From: an uncultured Rhodobacterales bacterium
GTDB taxonomy: Bacteria; Pseudomonadota; Alphaproteobacteria; Rhodobacterales; Rhodobacteraceae
Direction: 5' to 3'
DNA length: 64,000 bases
NCBI GenBank assembly: GCA_903845215.1
Contig: CAIMWI010000012.1
Span: forward strand, 1 to 64,000
The position numbers were made by a program, and so were the translations under genes. The notes under the pieces were generated by a model. That model was not told where the DNA came from, ran no database searches, and saw only the letters and a list, made by a program, of their open reading frames with translations. Shown here piece after piece: positions 59,611 through 64,000 of the stretch (positions are counted from its first letter, which is position 1; every line of letters begins with the position of its first letter).

Positions 59611-60270
59611 ATGGTAAAGCTCGACATCTTCTCAGACCCGGTGTGCCCTTGGTGCTATCTGGGCAAAGCAAACCTAGATCGCGCCTTGGCTGCGCACCCC
59701 GAACACGCCTTTGAGATTGAATGGCATCCGTTTCAACTGAACCCACAGATGGTGGCCGAAGGCGTGCCAAAGCGCGATTACTTGGCAGCCCGATTTGGCG
59801 GTGTGCAAAAACTGGCCGAGATTCACCAGCGCCTTAAGGATACGGCCGCCGAGTCGGGGGTTGTGATCGACCCCGACGTGCCCCAACGCATTCCCAATAC
59901 GCTCAACGCCCATCGGATGATCCACTGGGCGGGGTTGGAAGGGCGGCAAGGGGCGATGGTCACGGCTATCATGCGGGCCTACTGGGTGCTGGGGCGTGAC
60001 ATTGGCGATCCATCCGTTTTGGCCGATCTTGGGGCCGAGGCGGGGTTTGACCGGGCAGTGGCCGCGCGCTTGCTGGGTTCTGATGCGGATCTAGACCTGA
60101 TCCAACAGCGCGAGGCGCATTCGCGCGCCCGTGGCGTGAATGCTGTGCCAACCTTTTTGATCGCCGGCCAATATGTGCTCTCGGGGGCGCAAAAGCCCGA
60201 GATGTGGGGCCAAGTGATTGAAGACTTGGCGCGGTTGGCCCAAGACGCCGATGGCAAGCCCGATGCTTAA
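59611..60270 (+). CDS. DsbA-family oxidoreductase, FrnE-like
   Basis: A 219-residue cytosolic thioredoxin-fold protein (no signal peptide) with CPWC at about residues 12-15 in FSDPVCPWCYLGK, a helical insertion, and the cis-Pro region GVNAVPTFLIAG near residue 177. This is the FrnE/HCCA-isomerase-like group, which includes dithiol oxidoreductases. It ends overlapping the start region of the second MFS gene. Confidence 0.86.
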   Translation: MVKLDIFSDPVCPWCYLGKANLDRALAAHPEHAFEIEWHPFQLNPQMVAEGVPKRDYLAARFGGVQKLAEIHQRLKDTAAESGVVIDPDVPQRIPNTLNAHRMIHWAGLEGRQGAMVTAIMRAYWVLGRDIGDPSVLADLGAEAGFDRAVAARLLGSDADLDLIQQREAHSRARGVNAVPTFLIAGQYVLSGAQKPEMWGQVIEDLARLAQDADGKPDA

Positions 60271-61459
60271 ACCCCTCTCACAGCGCGAGTTTGTGGCCCT
60301 TAACGCCATGCTTTTTGCCACTGTGGCACTATCGATCGATGCAATGCTGCCTGCCTTACCTGCTATTACAGCAGCGCTTAGCCCTGACGCACCCAATCTG
60401 GCGCAATTGGTGGTGACAAGCTTTGTCTTGGGCATGGGGATTGGCACGCTGATCTCGGGCCCCTTGTCTGACGCTTTTGGGCGCAAACCCGTGTTGATCG
60501 GCTGTGCAACGCTGTATCTTTTGGCAACGTTTCTGTGTTTTGCGGCGCCGTCTTTGGAAACGCTGCTGATTGCGCGGGTCTTGCAGGGGGCGGGGGCAGC
60601 TGGGCCGCGGGCGGTGGGCACCGCGATGATCCGCGATCTGTTCAAAGGCCGTGACATGGCAAGGATCGTGTCCTTTGTCATGATGATTTTCACCTTGGTG
60701 CCTGCGGTGGCCCCGCTTTTGGGCAAGGGTGTTATGGTGGTGGCCGGGTGGCGCGAGATTTTCTTGGTCTTTATGGTGTTCGCGCTGGTGGTGAACTTGT
60801 GGCTCGGCCTGCGCCAGCCTGAAACCTTGGCGATCGGCGCGCGCCGCGCTTTAAGCTTGGGCTTGCTGTGGGATGCCGCAAAAGAACTTGCCCGCCACCG
60901 CGTGGCGCTGATTTCAACAGCCTGCCAAACGCTAACCTCAGCTTGCCTTTTTGCCACGCTGTCGTCGATTCAAGGGATATTCGAGCAGTATTTCAACCGC
61001 GCCGCAGGGTTTCCTTTGTGGTTCACGCTGATCGCCCTTTGCGCGATCAGCGGGTCGTTTGTGAATTCGCGCATTGTGGTGCTGGTGGGGATGCGTAAGG
61101 TGCTGGTCGCGACCTATATTGCCCAAGTGTCTTTGACCTTGGTCATGTTATCAGCCCTTGCCAGCGGCGGGTTAGGCGCTCTTGCCTTTCCAGCGTTTCT
61201 GATCTGGGCCATCGGCATTTTTGCGATGATGGGGCTGACGATGGGCAATCTGAATGCGCTGGCGATGGAAAATCTGGGCCATATCGCAGGCTTCGCCTCA
61301 TCTTTGATCACGGCCATTTCCACCGTGGCTTCGGTTTTACTGGCGATTCCGGTGGGTCAAGCGTTCGATGGCACCCCCCTGCCCTTGCTTAGCGGGGTTA
61401 TGGTGTTTTCCAGCTTGGCGCTGATCCTGATTTTGGCAGTGCGCAAAGGCCCTGCGTGA
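60251..61459 (+). CDS. MFS transporter, Bcr/CflA drug-resistance type
   Basis: A 402-residue exporter with about twelve helices. It has the Bcr/CflA layout: DAMLPALPAITAAL in helix 1, GPLSDAFGRKPVLIG (motif A), ARVLQGAGAAGPRAVGTAMIRDLF (motif C-like), all in the first half. The start is uncertain between 60251 and 60263; both overlap the FrnE-like gene. Export of drugs or metabolites is likely, the exact substrate open. Confidence 0.85.
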   Translation: MASPMLKPLSQREFVALNAMLFATVALSIDAMLPALPAITAALSPDAPNLAQLVVTSFVLGMGIGTLISGPLSDAFGRKPVLIGCATLYLLATFLCFAAPSLETLLIARVLQGAGAAGPRAVGTAMIRDLFKGRDMARIVSFVMMIFTLVPAVAPLLGKGVMVVAGWREIFLVFMVFALVVNLWLGLRQPETLAIGARRALSLGLLWDAAKELARHRVALISTACQTLTSACLFATLSSIQGIFEQYFNRAAGFPLWFTLIALCAISGSFVNSRIVVLVGMRKVLVATYIAQVSLTLVMLSALASGGLGALAFPAFLIWAIGIFAMMGLTMGNLNALAMENLGHIAGFASSLITAISTVASVLLAIPVGQAFDGTPLPLLSGVMVFSSLALILILAVRKGPA

Positions 61460-61516
61460 CGCTTATCCATTAGCGCGCGAAGATTCGAACCAAGCGCGCT
61501 TAGGCGTTCCCCCGTT

Positions 61517-63985
61517 TTAGGGCGTTGGCATAAGCCGGGTGATGCCGACGGCCCCCGCACGGGCCAGTTGCGGATCCAGCGTCATGGGCAGATATTCGCC
61601 GCGCCGCCACAGTTCGGACAAATCATCGTAATGGCCTGACATAGGGTGACCACTTTGCCCCGTGGCAATGATAAAAACCGAGCTTTCTGGATCGGCAAAA
61701 TCATAAACGCCGCGGTAACCACCGCCATGGACATTCTCGTAAGGGTAAGCCCCCATGCCGCGCGTTTGGCCGCGCATCAATGTATTGTCACCGCCACTGG
61801 TGCTTTGGCGGATGTTGACAAAGTAATGCAAGACCGGAACCTTGCCCAGAACCGGGTGATCATGCAGCGCTTGATGCGCATCGCCCCAGCGCCAGCTTTC
61901 GATTGCAGGTCCATAGGTTTCCGACAGCGTCAGCAAAGCGTCATCCAAGGCCGTCTTGGCAATCTCGGAACAGCTTTCCACAGCCACCGATTGCACCACA
62001 TCGCACCACAAGGATGCACCTTGGGTGTCACGGTAAACGCGTTCGATGAAATCGGGGTTCACATGGGTGATCACGTCAACCAAGGGCCCAATTTCGTCGC
62101 GGGTCAAATGGTCTTGCAGACTGCGCAGCCAAGCTTCGGCAATCAGGGGTTCGGGCAGATGTTCGTTTTCTTCACCGTTCCACCGCGCCAACAAGGCCAG
62201 CGCGTCTTGTCGCATCCGGTCTGGCGTGCCAAGCGGGGCGGCTTCGCCGGTGAACCAAAGATCTTTGCCGATCAAGGGCAGCAAGGTGCGCAATGTGGGC
62301 GAGACGGTGTCCAACTGCGCCTCGATAAAGCTGTCGCGGGTGTGAACCTCGCGGGTTTTCATCAGGGCCAACCAGCGTTGGATGCGCTGTGTGTCGCCCC
62401 ATTCGAACGAGACATGGTTGGGAAACGGCCGATCAATGATCTTGTTGTTGGTATTTCCCAAAAGACCCGATGAGGGGTTTTTGACGACGGGATTGTCGGC
62501 ATAGGGAAAAAACCCTTCCCATCGGTTTTGGCCCTGCCATCCTGCGGCGGGCATTCGGCCTTGGGTTTCATGGGCAGCGTTGCGTTTGGGCATCCGGCCA
62601 ATCATTTGCAGCGCGATCGTCTTGTCATCAACCAGCATCAGATTTTGCGACGGGGCAACAAAGCCTTGCGCTGCCGAAATCGCCGCATCGACCGAATGGG
62701 CCCGCATGACGGCCAAGGCAGCCGACATCGAGGTGTCAGCCCCATCCAGCGCTGTCCATTCCAAAGCCGCCAAAGCCCCTGTGGGGGTGACGGTTCCCAG
62801 ATCATAAAAGCTGGCCGGCAAGATCGGCCCGGCCTGCGACCAAAGCTGCGTAATGGTGACCGGCGCTTGCCCCTTCACCGTGATGATCGTGCGCGAGGTT
62901 ACGAAATCTTTTGGCCCCTGTGGGGTTAGGTATTGATCTGGATTGTCGGGATTGACCCGCTCCATCACGACATCTTGGTCGTCCAGATAAGACGAGGTCA
63001 GCCCCCAGCCCAACAGCTCGCTTCGGCCCAGCAAAACCAAGGGCATGCCCGGAATAGTGGCACCGATCACATCGCCGCTGGAAAGGTGCAACCGCGCCAG
63101 ATACCAAATCGACGGCGCGGTAAAATCCAAGTGCGGATCATTGGCAAGCAATCCCCCCCCCGCCGCTGAACGATTGGCCGCAGCAGCCCAAGCATTCGAC
63201 GCCCCCGCCATTCCGGCCGAGGGGAAGGGCGAAAGAGGCTGGTCAAGGTCGGCCATGCGCTGCGGGATCTGCCCGGGTATCACGCTGGGCATCACAGCCG
63301 AGTATTGCGGCAGGGCCATAATGCCCTCTCCAGGGGCGTCTGGCAGAATGTCGCGAAGCTGATCAGGCGATAGGGTTAACGACAAACCCGCGCGCAGAAC
63401 TTCGTTGTCAAGATGGCCCGACAATTGCAACGCCATCAGCTTTAGGATGGCAATCGAATCGGCCGGTGCCCAAGCGTCAATTTCTGACGAAAACAAAAAG
63501 AATTCCGGTGCGCCGCGCCCCAAAGCGCCCTTGTTCACCTGATCAATCCAAGAATTGACACCCGCAGCATAGGATTTAAGCGCCGCCGTCGTCTTGGCAT
63601 CTTGGGCGGCGACCGAAGACAGGGCGAGGTTGTAAAGATCCAACCGACGGATCAATTCATCGGTGCGCAGGGTTTCAGGGCCAAAGATTTCAGACAAGCG
63701 CCCCTGCACCGTGCGGCGCAGCATAGACATTTGCCACAGGCGATCTTGGGCATGGGCAAAACCTAGGGCAAAATAGGCATCTGTATCGTTGGCCCCAAAA
63801 ATATGCGGCACATCGGCATTGTTGCGCACAATTTCCACCGGCGCGGCAATGCCTGCCACCGTCCAATTCGCGTTGTAATCGGGCAAAGAGCGCGAGATGA
63901 AGTAATAGGCCACAGCCAGAACCAAACCGCACAAACACAGCACAAACACCAAGCCGCGCAGGGTCCATTGAAAGGCTTTTAACAT
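61517..63985 (-). CDS. penicillin-acylase-family (Ntn) hydrolase
   Basis: An 822-residue periplasmic precursor of the N-terminal-nucleophile amidohydrolases. It has an N-terminal signal/anchor (about residues 10-32), an alpha-chain region, and the autocleavage site with Ser S263 in MAGASNAWAAA, which would become the nucleophile of the beta chain. Later blocks include NDPHLDFTAPSIWYLARL and RGQTRGMGAYPYENVHGGGYRGVYDF. Family members cleave penicillins, aculeacin or acyl-homoserine lactones; which applies cannot be read here. It is complete within the window. Confidence 0.88.
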   Translation of the reverse strand: MLKAFQWTLRGLVFVLCLCGLVLAVAYYFISRSLPDYNANWTVAGIAAPVEIVRNNADVPHIFGANDTDAYFALGFAHAQDRLWQMSMLRRTVQGRLSEIFGPETLRTDELIRRLDLYNLALSSVAAQDAKTTAALKSYAAGVNSWIDQVNKGALGRGAPEFFLFSSEIDAWAPADSIAILKLMALQLSGHLDNEVLRAGLSLTLSPDQLRDILPDAPGEGIMALPQYSAVMPSVIPGQIPQRMADLDQPLSPFPSAGMAGASNAWAAAANRSAAGGGLLANDPHLDFTAPSIWYLARLHLSSGDVIGATIPGMPLVLLGRSELLGWGLTSSYLDDQDVVMERVNPDNPDQYLTPQGPKDFVTSRTIITVKGQAPVTITQLWSQAGPILPASFYDLGTVTPTGALAALEWTALDGADTSMSAALAVMRAHSVDAAISAAQGFVAPSQNLMLVDDKTIALQMIGRMPKRNAAHETQGRMPAAGWQGQNRWEGFFPYADNPVVKNPSSGLLGNTNNKIIDRPFPNHVSFEWGDTQRIQRWLALMKTREVHTRDSFIEAQLDTVSPTLRTLLPLIGKDLWFTGEAAPLGTPDRMRQDALALLARWNGEENEHLPEPLIAEAWLRSLQDHLTRDEIGPLVDVITHVNPDFIERVYRDTQGASLWCDVVQSVAVESCSEIAKTALDDALLTLSETYGPAIESWRWGDAHQALHDHPVLGKVPVLHYFVNIRQSTSGGDNTLMRGQTRGMGAYPYENVHGGGYRGVYDFADPESSVFIIATGQSGHPMSGHYDDLSELWRRGEYLPMTLDPQLARAGAVGITRLMPTP

Positions 63986-64000
63986 CGCAAAAATAGTCCT

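Noticed and set aside
61472-61500. AGCGCGC/GCGCGCT inverted repeat between the MFS and penicillin-acylase genes as a terminator
   Set aside because: A stem is possible, but the loop is long and no T-run follows on either strand; support is too weak to list.

Overview
The window reads as a dense chromosomal segment of an alphaproteobacterium of the order Rhodobacterales. The evidence is gene content and order: a BluE-type threonine kinase beside cobD/cobC, an aerobic (CobG/CobF) cobalamin pathway, an IscR with one cysteine heading a SUF operon, DUF2849/DUF934 genes in the sulfite-reduction operon, and a CckA-type hybrid kinase. Base composition is high in G+C. Genes are tightly packed, with many ATGA, GTGA, TTGA and TGATG start/stop overlaps. 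I see no insertion sequence, prophage, CRISPR array or clear pseudogene.

Layout. 1-3.9 kb (minus): icd, a sulfotransferase-like protein, an HD hydrolase and an alpha/beta hydrolase. 4.0-11.5 kb (plus): Fe-S assembly operon iscR, short IscS-like desulfurase, sufB, sufC, sufD, two YIP1-like membrane proteins, sufS. 11.6 kb: tRNA-Arg(CCG). 11.8-32.7 kb: a 21-kb cobalamin region. It starts with bluE-cobD-cobC (aminopropanol arm), then cobQ-HAD-cobO on the minus strand. A B12 riboswitch leads a long plus-strand operon (DUF1636, cobW, cobN, cobG, cobH, cobI, cobJ, cobL, cobE, cobM, cobB, cobA, DUF1636), with cobK lying antisense inside it. A second B12 riboswitch leads cbtB-cbtA-cobF. The corrin ring set is complete; cobS/cobT, cobR, cobU/cobP/cobV and bluB are not here.

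32.8-38.1 kb: assimilatory sulfur reduction (Lrp-type regulator, a SUMT, DUF2849, siroheme sulfite reductase, APS-type CysH, DUF934, ferredoxin-NADP reductase). It shares precorrin-2 chemistry with the B12 region and would supply sulfide for cysteine, hence sulfur for SUF. 38.2-46.1 kb: an alanine-rich anchored protein, infC (probable AUA start), an SDR, dnaB with DnaA-box-like sites upstream, pyrE, pyrC, and an unusual OmpA-family protein with a pentapeptide repeat between two copies of a four-cysteine module. 46.4-64 kb: alr, mlaE/mlaF, cckA, rsmB-like methyltransferase, guaB, a class I amidotransferase, a PhyH-type dioxygenase, glucokinase, an esterase, an AlkA-like glycosylase, two MFS transporters, a DsbA/FrnE-like protein and a penicillin-acylase-family enzyme.

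Most worth a second look: the OmpA-like protein with the duplicated Cys module; the paired DUF1636 cysteine proteins bracketing the B12 operon; the HAD phosphatase coupled to cobO and cobQ; the antisense placement of cobK with overlapping head-to-head start codons; and a 23-base intergenic element found three times at gene 3' ends.
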